In this document: positions 39,421-46,581 of the stretch, in pieces
How the letters are laid out: the number at the start of each line of letters is the position of its first letter
How positions within the stretch are numbered: the first letter of the stretch is position 1
NCBI GenBank assembly: GCA_018261735.1
Contig: JAGTRM010000025.1
Span: forward strand, 1-62,302
Reading direction: 5' to 3'
DNA from: Pseudomonadota bacterium
GTDB taxonomy: Bacteria > Pseudomonadota > Gammaproteobacteria > Burkholderiales > Chitinibacteraceae
DNA length: 62,302 nt
Notes under the pieces: model-generated
Seen by the model: only the letters and a program-made list of their open reading frames with translations
What the model was told of the DNA's origin: nothing
Databases searched by the model: none
Translations under genes and position numbers: made by a program

Positions 39421-39612
39421 ATGAAAAAGTTCATGCTCGTAGCTCTGCTGGCCCTTGGTTTGATCGCTTGCTCCAAGAAAGAAGAAGCTCCTGCTGTTGC
39501 TTCCGCTCCGGCCGAAGCTTCCGCTCCGGCTGCTGAAGCTGCTTCCGCTCCGGCTGCTGACGCTTCCGCACCGGCTGCTGCTGCATCCGAAACCGCTTCC
39601 GCTGCCAAGTAA
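39421..39612 (+). CDS. Small Ala/Pro-rich lipoprotein
   Basis: A 63-residue protein: lipoprotein signal MKKFMLVALLALGLIAC (lipobox LIAC, Cys17) followed by a short charged segment (SKKEEAP) and an almost pure Ala/Ser/Pro/Glu repeat. Such small Ala-rich lipoproteins are common in Neisseriales and lack known function; a surface or periplasmic spacer role is only a guess. The ribosome site AAAAGG (39407-39412) is half of a palindrome CCTTTTGCAAAAGG, so it could be masked. A strong terminator follows. Confidence 0.8.
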   Translation: MKKFMLVALLALGLIACSKKEEAPAVASAPAEASAPAAEAASAPAADASAPAAAASETASAAK

Positions 39613-39630
39613 TTCGGCCGCAAGCGCAGC

Positions 39631-39660
39631 AAAAAGCCGACCGCAAGGTCGGCTTTTTGT
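39631..39660 (+). terminator. Terminator after the small lipoprotein
   Basis: A perfect 12-bp stem (AAAAAGCCGACC / GGTCGGCTTTTT) with a GCAA loop lies 18 bp after the stop codon. Confidence 0.93.
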
Positions 39661-39724
39661 TTTATGCTTTACTCTGATGAATATCGCAACGTTGCAACCA
39701 CAAGCATAAGTAATCTACCCAACT

Positions 39725-40429
39725 ATGAATGATACGAACGTTGATGCTGCGGAAATAGCCAAATTCTCTGCATTGGCCCACAAGTGGTGGGATCCCGACA
39801 GCGAATTCAAACCCTTGCACGACATCAATCCTGCTCGCCTGGATTTGATCGAGCGGCATGCGGGCATTGCCGGGCAGCGGATTCTTGATGTGGGCTGCGG
39901 CGGAGGTATTCTCTCCGAAGCAATGGCAGCCAGGGGAGGGGAGGTCACAGGTATTGACCTTGCCGAGAAATCGCTCAAGATCGCAAAATTGCATCTGTTT
40001 GAATCCGGCCAGAAAGTGGATTACCGAAACATCGCAGTCGAAACACTGGCTGGTGAAGTGCCACAAAGTTTTGATGTGGTTACCTGCATGGAAATGCTGG
40101 AACATGTACCCGACGCCTCAAGTATCATCAACGCCTGCGCACAACTGGCCAAGCCTGGAGGGTGGGTTTTCTTCTCCACCCTCAACCGTAACCCTAAAAG
40201 TTATCTTCTTGCCGTGCTTGGTGCTGAATATGTGTTGGGTTTGCTACCGCGAGGCACGCATGATTACACCCGCTTCCTGAAGCCTTCTGAGTTGGCCCGC
40301 ATGACACGTGCGGCAGGTTTGGAGACGATTGAAGTTGCCGGTATGCATTACAACCCCTTCAGCCGTGCGGTCTCACTTGATCGGGATGCCAGCGTGAATT
40401 ACTTGGCTGCCTGCAGGAAACCAGCATGA
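39725..40429 (+). CDS. ubiG: Ubiquinone biosynthesis O-methyltransferase
   Basis: A 234-residue class I SAM-dependent methyltransferase that carries out both O-methylations in ubiquinone synthesis. The N-terminus has the UbiG pattern AEIAKFSALAHKWWDPDSEFKPL. The SAM-binding motif I is ILDVGCGGGILSEAMA, and later motifs are TCMEMLEHVPD and FFSTLNRNPKSY. It overlaps gph by 4 bp; the ubiG-gph pair is conserved in proteobacteria. Confidence 0.97.
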   Translation: MNDTNVDAAEIAKFSALAHKWWDPDSEFKPLHDINPARLDLIERHAGIAGQRILDVGCGGGILSEAMAARGGEVTGIDLAEKSLKIAKLHLFESGQKVDYRNIAVETLAGEVPQSFDVVTCMEMLEHVPDASSIINACAQLAKPGGWVFFSTLNRNPKSYLLAVLGAEYVLGLLPRGTHDYTRFLKPSELARMTRAAGLETIEVAGMHYNPFSRAVSLDRDASVNYLAACRKPA

Positions 40430-41079
40430 TCAATGCGGTTTTATTTGATCTTGACGGCACACTGGCTGATACTGCCCCGGATTTGGGATTGGCCCTCAAC
40501 CGCCTTTTGGATGAAGAGGGTCGCTCTCGGCAGCAATATTCGAATATTCGCCCGGTTGCCAGTCATGGCACGCGAGGCTTAATTGAACTTGGCTTTGGTA
40601 TTGGGCCGCAACACCCGGATTTCCCCCGGCTGCGCTCACGTTTTTTGGCGCTTTACGAACAATGCTACTGTGAAGAAACAAGGCTGTTTGAGGGTATAGA
40701 TACCCTTTTGCAAGTCATAAACGAACGGGGGTTGGCTTGGGGTATTATTACCAATAAGCCGGCCCGCTTTACGGATTTGCTTGTCGGCGCCTTGCCTTTA
40801 TTCCCGCCACCGGCGGTGGTGGTTTCCGGCGATACTGTGGGCGCCGCAAAACCAGATCCTCGCCCGATGTATCACGCAGCAGAACTGTTGGGCATCGCTC
40901 CGGAAAATTGCCTTTACGTTGGCGATGCGGAGCGTGATATCGTCGCAGGACGAAGGGTAGGGATGACAACCGTATTGGCCGATTATGGTTATATCTCCGC
41001 GTCAGATAATCCCCATGAATGGGGTGCCGACATTCGAATTGCAAACCCGCTCGAACTAATCGCCCATTTGCCAGACTAA
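40426..41079 (+). CDS. gph: Phosphoglycolate phosphatase
   Basis: A 217-residue HAD-family phosphatase. Motif I FDLDGTLADTAPDL has the nucleophile D8 and acid D10; motif II is ITNKPARF; motifs III and IV are AAKPDPRPM and YVGDAERDI. It removes phosphate from 2-phosphoglycolate formed in DNA repair. In some relatives the same enzyme acts on N-acetylmuramic acid 6-phosphate (MupP), which cannot be excluded. It overlaps ubiG and ends 34 bp before the ssrA 5' end. Confidence 0.93.
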   Translation: MINAVLFDLDGTLADTAPDLGLALNRLLDEEGRSRQQYSNIRPVASHGTRGLIELGFGIGPQHPDFPRLRSRFLALYEQCYCEETRLFEGIDTLLQVINERGLAWGIITNKPARFTDLLVGALPLFPPPAVVVSGDTVGAAKPDPRPMYHAAELLGIAPENCLYVGDAERDIVAGRRVGMTTVLADYGYISASDNPHEWGADIRIANPLELIAHLPD

Positions 41080-41083
41080 CGCG

Positions 41084-41089
41084 TATAAT
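41084..41089 (+). promoter_or_regulatory. Probable -10 element of ssrA
   Basis: A perfect TATAAT lies 25 bp upstream of the tmRNA 5' end. No good -35 element is evident at the usual distance. Confidence 0.5.
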
Positions 41090-41113
41090 TCAGATTCTTC
41101 ATCAGCTTCACTT

Positions 41114-41476
41114 GGGGCCGCCATGGTTTCGACGGGGGTTGCAAAGCGGATGGGGGCATGCCGGGATCGCAGATTCCCGTAAAACGCTGTATTTATATAG
41201 TCGCAAACGACGAAACTTACGCCCTAGCCGCTTAATCGCGCTAGGCTCTGCACTATCCCTCCCATCGGGTAGGCCGGGTAAAACTGGTAGCAGAGTCATT
41301 TAGATGGGATCGCGCAGGCTCGGGTTACTTGAGCAGGCGTTAAATCCAAGGTGACTCGCCAAACTCTAGCCTGTCGGTCGGCGCGGGGGCGGTTAAATCC
41401 AAATGGCCAGACTAAGCATGTAGAACTCACTGTAGAGTGCTTCCGGACGCGGGTTCAACTCCCGCCGGCTCCACCA
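41114..41476 (+). ncRNA. ssrA: Transfer-messenger RNA (tmRNA)
   Basis: A 363-nt RNA that rescues stalled ribosomes. The 5' end GGGGCCG pairs with CGGCTCC near the 3' end to form the acceptor stem (one G-U pair), followed by A and an encoded CCA (41474-41476). The TTCGACG element follows the 5' end, and the T-arm is CGGGTTCAACTCCCG. The tag reading frame runs from GCA at 41203 to TAA at 41235 and encodes ANDETYALAA, with the usual non-templated Ala in front. This tag is typical of Neisseriales. The gene is uninterrupted, so it has not been used as an insertion site here. Confidence 0.97.
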
Positions 41477-41483
41477 TCACATC

Positions 41484-41515
41484 GGGCTCGGATTTATATC
41501 CGGGCCCTTTTCTTT
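41484..41515 (+). terminator. Terminator after ssrA
   Basis: A 10-bp stem (GGGCTCGGAT / ATCCGGGCCC, one G-T pair) with a 4-nt loop is followed by TTTTCTTT, starting 8 nt after the tmRNA 3' end. Confidence 0.88.
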
Positions 41516-41685
41516 GGCCGTAACCCCCTGTATTAGCGGCTCTTCCGGCTGATAGCCCAACCGGGCCTGCGGGTGGGTGCAGATGGTGTTATCGCAAATC
41601 AACCACTTACACAGAGTCTGACGCAGCTTTCAGCAGACACATTGGCGGTGGAGATAACAGAACATTGGTCTGTAACACGCTCGAG

Positions 41686-41877
41686 CCAAGGACGACAAGA
41701 AAAAGACTTGGTGGGAAAATTTCAGGAAGCAACACGTCAAAAACGTGGTGGCCGTGTTGCTCGGTTTGACGGTGTTGTTCAGTGGCTTAAACGCAACCAT
41801 GGGCGTTAGCCAGGTAACCGCTGCGGCGGTTATTTCTGTGGTTCTCGTACTTCGTATAATGTCAGCATTACGTCAAT
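41686..41877 (+). pseudogene. Truncated copy of the phage repressor gene (remnant of an earlier prophage)
   Basis: Bases 41686-41859 are nearly identical to 48655-48830, the 3' part of the intact phage repressor gene, including the membrane helix (AVLLGLTVLFSGLNAT) and the shared XerC arm. The 5' half with the DNA-binding domain is missing; weaker similarity may extend back to about 41620 with frame disruption. The frame ends MSALRQ-stop at 41877. I read it as the right end of an older related prophage whose body has been deleted. Confidence 0.8.
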
Positions 41878-41878
41878 A
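41849..41878. other. Left attachment site (dif-like, non-canonical centre)
   Basis: The XerC arm ACTTCGTATAA (41849-41859) is followed by an 8-bp centre TGTCAGCA and a XerD-like arm TTACGTCAATA. The centre differs from the 6-bp TGTATA of dif. The sequence right of the crossover is probably the phage attP half. Confidence 0.65.
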
Positions 41879-41909
41879 GCATGTATTTTTTCACAGACAT
41901 TCAGCGAAG

Positions 41910-41932
41910 AACCCGGAGAATTCCGGGTTTTT
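41910..41932 (+). terminator. Terminator downstream of the phage repressor reading direction
   Basis: An 8-bp stem (AACCCGGA / TCCGGGTT) with a GAAT loop is followed by more T. In the circular phage it would lie about 30 bp after the repressor stop codon. Confidence 0.75.
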
Positions 41933-41950
41933 GCTTTGGAGTGCGCTGAC

Positions 41951-42400
41951 GTGAGACTGTTTCCAGTTGCTGGATTTAGGCCTGTTCCGCCCGATCTGTT
42001 TGAAGTTCTGCATGTCTTGCCTGAGGTGGAAATGTGCCAGGCGCTTGGCGTGAGTCAATGGCAGCTCCGCGGCTGGCTGGATGGCACCGAGCCTGTGCCG
42101 CTGATCGTGTATCGCTTTGCAAAGATCATTGCAGGGCAAGAACTTCCAGCAGGATTTGGCGAGTTTGTCGGCGTTCGGCATGAAGGCGGGATGCTGTATG
42201 CGCCAAACAGGGCAGGGAAGCAGGCGGGAATCACCTACAACGAGCTTTCCAGCATCCAAATGATCCGCGAATTGATCAACAGCAGCGAAGCGCTACGGAC
42301 ACAATATATGCGCGCTATGAAAGAGCGCGATTTCTACAAAGGCCAGTGCTTCCGCGACACGCGGTACGGGATGGTCGTCAACGAGCTTTTCAATCACTGA
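41951..42400 (+). CDS. Phage protein with helix-turn-helix-like segment
   Basis: A 149-residue protein. Residues about 25-60 (EMCQALGVSQWQLRGWLDG) look like a helix-turn-helix, and the rest is hydrophilic. Small proteins of this kind occur at the left end of filamentous phages of Xanthomonas and Xylella type; the role may be regulatory. The start is GTG at 41951 with GGAG about 9 nt upstream. A remnant at 48920 preserves the same GTG at the same distance from its Xer site, which supports this start. The 3' end overlaps the convergent gene by 7 bp. Confidence 0.7.
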   Translation: MRLFPVAGFRPVPPDLFEVLHVLPEVEMCQALGVSQWQLRGWLDGTEPVPLIVYRFAKIIAGQELPAGFGEFVGVRHEGGMLYAPNRAGKQAGITYNELSSIQMIRELINSSEALRTQYMRAMKERDFYKGQCFRDTRYGMVVNELFNH

Positions 42401-42765
42401 TCGCAAGGGCGATCTTGTAGTGTTACGCCGCCCTTCAGTGATGTGCACTTGTAAATCCCCGGGGCAACATAATAGCCAGGCCGGGCAGGGGAAGATGCAG
42501 GGGAGGGGCTTGAGGGATTTACACCAACAATCTGAACCTCATTTGGCCGTGGCGCAGGGTCAAAGAAGCCTGAAGGCATAGATCCTTGATTAACACTCAA
42601 AACGGCTGACGGCGCATCCAAAGGCGACGTCTTGAAGCTGGATTGCCAAGGAAGCCCAACTCTAAAAACCGCCGGCCCCACTGGAACAAAGAACGGCCCA
42701 AGGTTGTTGACGAACAAAAACACTACCAAATCAAAAGCCAAAAAGCCAAAGAAGATTTTCTTCAT
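42394..42765 (-). CDS. Hypothetical phage protein with N-terminal signal/anchor
   Basis: A 123-residue protein with a hydrophobic N-terminus (KKIFFGFLAFDLVVFLFV), then a Pro/Ser-rich part, then a C-terminal YKCTSLKGGVTLQDRPC resembling the start of DUF4124-type periplasmic domains (two Cys). It is probably exported. ATG 42765 is chosen with GCAGGG upstream. It is the last minus-strand gene of the phage. Function unknown. Confidence 0.6.
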   Translation of the reverse strand: MKKIFFGFLAFDLVVFLFVNNLGPFFVPVGPAVFRVGLPWQSSFKTSPLDAPSAVLSVNQGSMPSGFFDPAPRPNEVQIVGVNPSSPSPASSPARPGYYVAPGIYKCTSLKGGVTLQDRPCDQ

Positions 42766-42926
42766 TTTGCCCTGCCTGTTTTTCAAAGATTACACAGGCA
42801 TTCAGGGGCAAAAGCAACCCCGGTTTTCAGAACACGAACAGGCGGCGCTGGTGCACCAAGTGCATAGCCGCGCCGGTAAGGCTGCAGCCCTTGTGGCCGG
42901 TCTCCGACGGGCCAGCACAGCATCAC

Positions 42927-42942
42927 GCGCCCCGGCGGGCGC
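42927..42942. other. GC-rich hairpin in the phage intergenic region
   Basis: GCGCCC-CGGC-GGGCGC forms a perfect 6-bp stem with a 4-nt loop inside a 238-bp gap without a convincing gene. Filamentous phages carry replication origins and packaging hairpins in such gaps; this is a candidate only. A plus-strand frame here ends in VVELRKKKIEELQPE at 42998 but has no clear start. Confidence 0.35.
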
Positions 42943-43003
42943 TGTGGGGCGATGTAGTGGAATTACGAAAAAAGAAGATCGAGGAGTTGCAGCCCGAGTA
43001 GTT

Positions 43004-43333
43004 TTATAACAACTCGTCAAAGCGCTTTTCTATTTTGTGACTAGTCACGTATTCAGAAACCATCAATTCAAAAGCACTTGCAATCGTCAAGCCTTGGTCT
43101 TTGGCGATCTGACGCAGAAAGCCAGAACAGGACAAATCCACCTCGACAGATACCGGCACCTTAAAAGGCTTTGAAAAATCCTTTGCCGCGATCATTTGCT
43201 GATTCAAGCGGGAACGGGCTTTACGTTCGGCGGCAGTCATGGCCTTGCCATTGATTGGCACACGGCCACGGCGTTTTGCTTCTGGAATGCCGGGAAGTTC
43301 GGCGGTTTGAAGGTCTTGAGGTTGCTTGGCCAT
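43004..43333 (-). CDS. Phage DNA-binding protein, probable autorepressor
   Basis: A 109-residue basic protein. The central block RRGRVPINGKAMTAAERKAR is seen in small phage and plasmid regulators. The following FKVPVSVEVDLSCSGFLRQI and helix-rich C-terminus suggest a ribbon-helix-helix-like fold. ATG 43333 has AAGGA upstream. Three near-identical palindromes (TGTGACATGTCACA type) lie in its promoter region between this gene and zot, so it probably represses itself. Confidence 0.6.
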   Translation of the reverse strand: MAKQPQDLQTAELPGIPEAKRRGRVPINGKAMTAAERKARSRLNQQMIAAKDFSKPFKVPVSVEVDLSCSGFLRQIAKDQGLTIASAFELMVSEYVTSHKIEKRFDELL

Positions 43334-43349
43334 GGTGACTTGTCCTTTT

Positions 43350-43424
43350 TGTGACATGTCACTATTATCTATTAATGTGACACGTCACACTATGCCGTTC
43401 ATCGGTTTATTGTGACATGTCACA
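43350..43424. promoter_or_regulatory. Three palindromic operators, GTGACATGTCAC type
   Basis: Copies at 43350-43363, 43376-43389 and 43411-43424 read TGTGACATGTCACT, TGTGACACGTCACA and TGTGACATGTCACA. Centres are 26 and 35 bp apart. They fill the whole gap between the zot stop codon and the start of the DNA-binding gene. Confidence 0.75.
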
Positions 43425-44636
43425 CTATTTATTCAAGGCCAATGCAGTATTACGCCCCACCGTGGAGGCGTCACCCTGACGGGTCGCCGCCCCCATGCTG
43501 GCGGCGCCATCCTTGTCGGTGGTGTAGGTGCCATAACGGGGATCGAGGGACTTAGGCGTTTTACCGCCAACCATACCTAGCGGCTCAGGCGAAGTACTCG
43601 AAGGAGAAGGCGCAGTAGCCGCAGTAGCAGGAAGCATTGCCGGTTGAATGCGCGAGTTTTCCGGGTCGTCAAAGTCACGGTAAAAGCCCTTTTCCACAAT
43701 CTGCATGCATAGGTCTTTGCTCACATCGAGCACGGTCGCCTGTTTGGTGTAGCACTTGCAGCCCTTTTTTTCCGACTGGATGCAGGCATCCGGGAACGGC
43801 GCTTTGGTCGGCTTAGTCACATCGTCATAACGTGGTGCGGTATAGGCCAGCCCGGCCAATCTAGGCTGAAAAGTTTCTATCCATTGCTCGCGGGTCATTT
43901 GCGGCTTGCCATCGCCGGTAGTGTGCGGCGCAGTTTGTCCAGGCGCAGGCGATGAGGATTGCTGAGGCGCTTTTTCCTGCCCGGTCGCTTTGGTCAAGTA
44001 CATGTAGGCCAGCCAAATCAAGCCGGTCAAGATAAAGGGCAAGGCCCAGATGAAATAGACCTGCATGGGCCGGCGCACCTTGACCGTGTGCAGGTCGGCG
44101 CTCTTGTAAAGCGGGTAGATGTTTTTAGGGTATTTGAACTTGTGCAGAACCGCAGATTTCTTGTGTTCTTTGGCTTCGGGCGAAGTCTTGACCGTGTTCC
44201 ACTCGTAAACGTTAGCCGCTTCGCCGCCAAACTTGCGCAGCACATGGAAATGTACGTTAGCCATCTTGCGCAGGATCGGATCAACAAAACTCGGGTCTTG
44301 CGATAGCGCAAAAACATCATAACCATGATGCCGGGCCGTGGTGAAGCGCTGGGAGTATTCAGGGTCTTTTGAACCGTTGGGGCGGTTCGGCATGTGAAGC
44401 TGAATTTCATCAATGATGATGATCGAGCCAGTCGGGCACTCGAACCACTTGAGTGGATCTTCCAGCTTGAACCATGGGAGCTTCAGCTCTGGAATGCCGT
44501 GATAGAAAACCGGGCGAGGCTCTAAGCCCTGTTCCTCACGCTGCTTGCGTTCCTTCTCGATGTAGTCAATGACGAAAGACAGCGTGTAAAGAGTTTTGCC
44601 GGAACCGCCCTTACCGGTGATGAGATGGATTGGCAT
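43425..44636 (-). CDS. zot: Zonula occludens toxin (Zot) / pI-family phage assembly ATPase
   Basis: A 403-residue protein. The N-terminal ATPase domain has a Walker A GKGGSGKT (8-15) and a Walker-B-like SIIIIDEIQLH (about 71-81). One transmembrane helix (about 197-215, FIWALPFILTGLIWLAYMYL) separates it from the periplasmic domain, which has Cys residues and a Thr/Ser/Pro-rich tail. In filamentous phages this protein drives virion extrusion through the inner membrane. It begins 1 bp after the DUF2523 gene. A degraded paralogue is at 48970-49345. Confidence 0.93.
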   Translation of the reverse strand: MPIHLITGKGGSGKTLYTLSFVIDYIEKERKQREEQGLEPRPVFYHGIPELKLPWFKLEDPLKWFECPTGSIIIIDEIQLHMPNRPNGSKDPEYSQRFTTARHHGYDVFALSQDPSFVDPILRKMANVHFHVLRKFGGEAANVYEWNTVKTSPEAKEHKKSAVLHKFKYPKNIYPLYKSADLHTVKVRRPMQVYFIWALPFILTGLIWLAYMYLTKATGQEKAPQQSSSPAPGQTAPHTTGDGKPQMTREQWIETFQPRLAGLAYTAPRYDDVTKPTKAPFPDACIQSEKKGCKCYTKQATVLDVSKDLCMQIVEKGFYRDFDDPENSRIQPAMLPATAATAPSPSSTSPEPLGMVGGKTPKSLDPRYGTYTTDKDGAASMGAATRQGDASTVGRNTALALNK

Positions 44637-44637
44637 G

Positions 44638-44937
44638 TTATTTGTGAATCAGCTTGGTAATCGTGCCACTGGTCAAACCGGCCAGCGTGTACTTGATCAA
44701 CACGGCACTGATAGTGATGTTCACGGCCTGATCCACTCGCAACGTGTAGAGCATCCCGACAATCACCGTGCCGGTCTGGCTGAAATTGGTGAATATCTGT
44801 GTCTTGAACGCATCGAGCGCGACGCTAAACCCGGTATAGGTCACGGCGCCAATGCCGAGCGAGAGCAGCACCCGGCCTACCAGTGTCCCAGCAGCCTGAA
44901 TCAGGCCACCCAGCAATGCAGCAATGAATATAGGCAT
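44638..44937 (-). CDS. DUF2523-type phage membrane protein (pVI-like)
   Basis: A 99-residue protein with about three hydrophobic helices (starting MPIFIAALLGGLIQAAGTLV). Size, hydrophobicity and position between adhesin and Zot match the DUF2523/pVI minor coat proteins that cap inovirus particles. The start overlaps the adhesin stop as TAATG, and a good GGGAGGGGG lies upstream. It will be held in the inner membrane until assembly. Confidence 0.82.
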   Translation of the reverse strand: MPIFIAALLGGLIQAAGTLVGRVLLSLGIGAVTYTGFSVALDAFKTQIFTNFSQTGTVIVGMLYTLRVDQAVNITISAVLIKYTLAGLTSGTITKLIHK

Positions 44938-46283
44938 TACATCCCCCTCCCAATAATTTTGACGCCACCAATTAACGAAATAGCCACCACCAGATAACCG
45001 AAGGCATCCGCCCATTTGCAAAATTCAGTAGTGTCTAGCTTGATTGATTTACCCATTACATCGATGGTTTGCGAAGGAATACACGTACCAGAAAGGCCGC
45101 GAGACATATCCAATTTGCCGCCAAGATCAATGTTGATTCGATTGCCCGAACTCAAAGGACTTTCGTCAGTAATTGCAACACCATTTGCCGAGGCCGTACC
45201 CAAATCAGAAAGCGCGGTTTTTGATTCAAACATGGTGCAGTGACGTTTATGCAAATCCTGCGCAATGGCGCATTGAACAGCATCACCATTACATGAAAAG
45301 GCAGAAGAACAAGCGCCAGAAAATTCTGAATCCTTGCAAATCGTTGAATTCGGATTTTCTTCACAAAAGGTAGATTTTTCTTGCGTTTCGGTTTCAGTAG
45401 TCGTTGAAGGTGTTCCGAGAGTGCCATCGGCATTAGTCGGCGTGGACGTAGTTGTTTTGGTCGTGGTTATCTTGCCGTCAGAATTAACCGAAGTTGAAGT
45501 TGTTGTACTGGTTGAAGTCTTGGAGCCATCACCAGCAGTTGAAACACTAGAAGCCGTTGCAGTTGATTTGCTTTCTACTGGATTAGTGCAGACAACTGCA
45601 CCATTCACAGTCCCAAAGGATTTACCAGCAGCAAGGCATTTGGCTTCATTGGAAGCCAGAGGAGAAACGGCATTAGTTCCATCACCGGTCACAGTGCAAA
45701 AAGTACCCATGCCAACCATGGTTCCAGAATAACTACCAGATGAATCTTTAACAGACGACGAAACGTTATATTGGCAACCATCATCCTGCTTGCACGCCCA
45801 TCCTTGAGAAGCCGCCTGAGAGGTTAATCCGCCAGTGTAAGGCGTACCCGCTTTACAAACCGAATTAGCAATACATTGTTCTGTCGAGTTGTAATTGTTA
45901 ACAGGTAATTTATGAGTGCCAGCACCACAATCACACGTTTGAGTTGTTGGGTTATATGATTGACCAGAAAGACATTGAGTTCCTAAATTCATTTGAATAA
46001 CAGCATCTTGACGACCGAAATCAATATCAGATTGTGTATCTGCATACCAGAAAGAATAGTTGTCATATCCTTTATAAGTTGTGCCGTTGTATTGCGGGTA
46101 AACGGAACCAATTTTAGAATATTTATATAAAGCCGGATTAGGGTTTTTTGCTGCCATGGCAGCTTCAGGAGAGGCCCAGCAGTTAGATGTGCCATATTGA
46201 CAAACGGTAGCATATGCTTGATTTGACAAAATCAGCATGAAGCCAACTGCAAAGATTTTTATTAAGCGGTGAATATAAGCCAT
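44937..46283 (-). CDS. Phage attachment protein (pIII-like adhesin)
   Basis: About 448 residues from ATG 46283: signal peptide (about 1-25, ending NQAYA), a Cys-rich N-terminal region (about 26-250), a Ser/Thr-rich low-complexity linker (about 245-315, many TSTST-type repeats), a second Cys-rich part and a C-terminal membrane anchor (FGYLVVAISLIGGVKIIG). This is the architecture of pIII, which binds the host pilus and TolA. An upstream ATG at 46313 is an alternative with a better ribosome site. The sequence itself is not recognisably close to a known pIII, as expected for host-specific adhesins. Confidence 0.8.
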   Translation of the reverse strand: MAYIHRLIKIFAVGFMLILSNQAYATVCQYGTSNCWASPEAAMAAKNPNPALYKYSKIGSVYPQYNGTTYKGYDNYSFWYADTQSDIDFGRQDAVIQMNLGTQCLSGQSYNPTTQTCDCGAGTHKLPVNNYNSTEQCIANSVCKAGTPYTGGLTSQAASQGWACKQDDGCQYNVSSSVKDSSGSYSGTMVGMGTFCTVTGDGTNAVSPLASNEAKCLAAGKSFGTVNGAVVCTNPVESKSTATASSVSTAGDGSKTSTSTTTSTSVNSDGKITTTKTTTSTPTNADGTLGTPSTTTETETQEKSTFCEENPNSTICKDSEFSGACSSAFSCNGDAVQCAIAQDLHKRHCTMFESKTALSDLGTASANGVAITDESPLSSGNRINIDLGGKLDMSRGLSGTCIPSQTIDVMGKSIKLDTTEFCKWADAFGYLVVAISLIGGVKIIGRGM

Positions 46284-46321
46284 GCCGCACCGAGAACCGC
46301 GATTAGAAACCATATTCCCAT
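46262..46321 (-). CDS. Possible 19-residue hydrophobic coat peptide (pVII/pIX-like)
   Basis: Reading MGIWFLIAVLGAAWLIFTA then TAA. It is almost entirely hydrophobic with two Trp, like the tiny pVII and pIX coat proteins of filamentous phages (about 30 residues). GGGGGAG lies just upstream of its ATG. It sits between the major coat and adhesin genes and contains the adhesin start at 46283 in another frame, so the two could be translationally coupled. The same ribosome site could instead serve ATG 46313 of the adhesin. Confidence 0.4.
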   Translation of the reverse strand: MGIWFLIAVLGAAWLIFTA

Positions 46322-46332
46322 GACTCCCCCGT

Positions 46333-46368
46333 AAATTTAAAAGGGGCTTATGAGCGCTCATAAACCCC
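46333..46368 (-). terminator. Terminator downstream of the major coat gene
   Basis: GGGGCTTATGAGC (46343-46355) and GCTCATAAACCCC (46356-46368) form a 13-bp near-perfect inverted repeat with one G-T pair. Read on the minus strand it is followed by TTTTAAATTT. A terminator just after gene VIII is a known device in filamentous phages for making much more coat than adhesin. Confidence 0.7.
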
Positions 46369-46380
46369 CTGTTTTCCTGA

Positions 46381-46581
46381 TTACAGGAAAGAACCGATCC
46401 ACTTCCAAACTTTGCCGCCAACCTTCATCACCAGTACGGAACCGCCTACGGCAGCGATGGCCACACCGGCAGCAGTAATCGCAGCCGTGATTTCGGTGGT
46501 GTCAACAGCGGCCATTGCGGAGCCAGCCATAACAGAAGCGCCAGTAGCGGCAGCGAGGGCGAGTTTCTTAGCCTTGTTCAT
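46381..46581 (-). CDS. Major coat protein (pVIII-like)
   Basis: A 66-residue precursor: a 24-residue signal peptide (MNKAKKLALAAATGASVMAG to SAMA) and a 42-residue mature part. The mature part has a short acidic N-terminus (AVDTTEI), a hydrophobic Ala/Val/Gly core and a basic C-terminus (KVGGKVWKWIGSFL) that would contact the DNA. This is the classic pVIII layout. ATG 46581 has AGGAG 9 nt upstream; an earlier ATG at 46590 is too close to it. Confidence 0.9.
   Translation of the reverse strand: MNKAKKLALAAATGASVMAGSAMAAVDTTEITAAITAAGVAIAAVGGSVLVMKVGGKVWKWIGSFL

Noticed and set aside
41114..41476. tmRNA gene as the prophage insertion site
   Set aside because: The tmRNA is complete and I see no repeat of its 3' end on the far side of the phage; the Xer sites explain the borders better.
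41573..41809. 78-residue plus-strand open frame left of the prophage
   Set aside because: Over most of its length it is an off-frame reading of the truncated repressor copy; the repressor frame is the one conserved.
45334..45732. 132-residue plus-strand open frame within the adhesin gene
   Set aside because: Mirror of the Ser/Thr-rich linker; Val/Glu repeats are what that linker gives in reverse.
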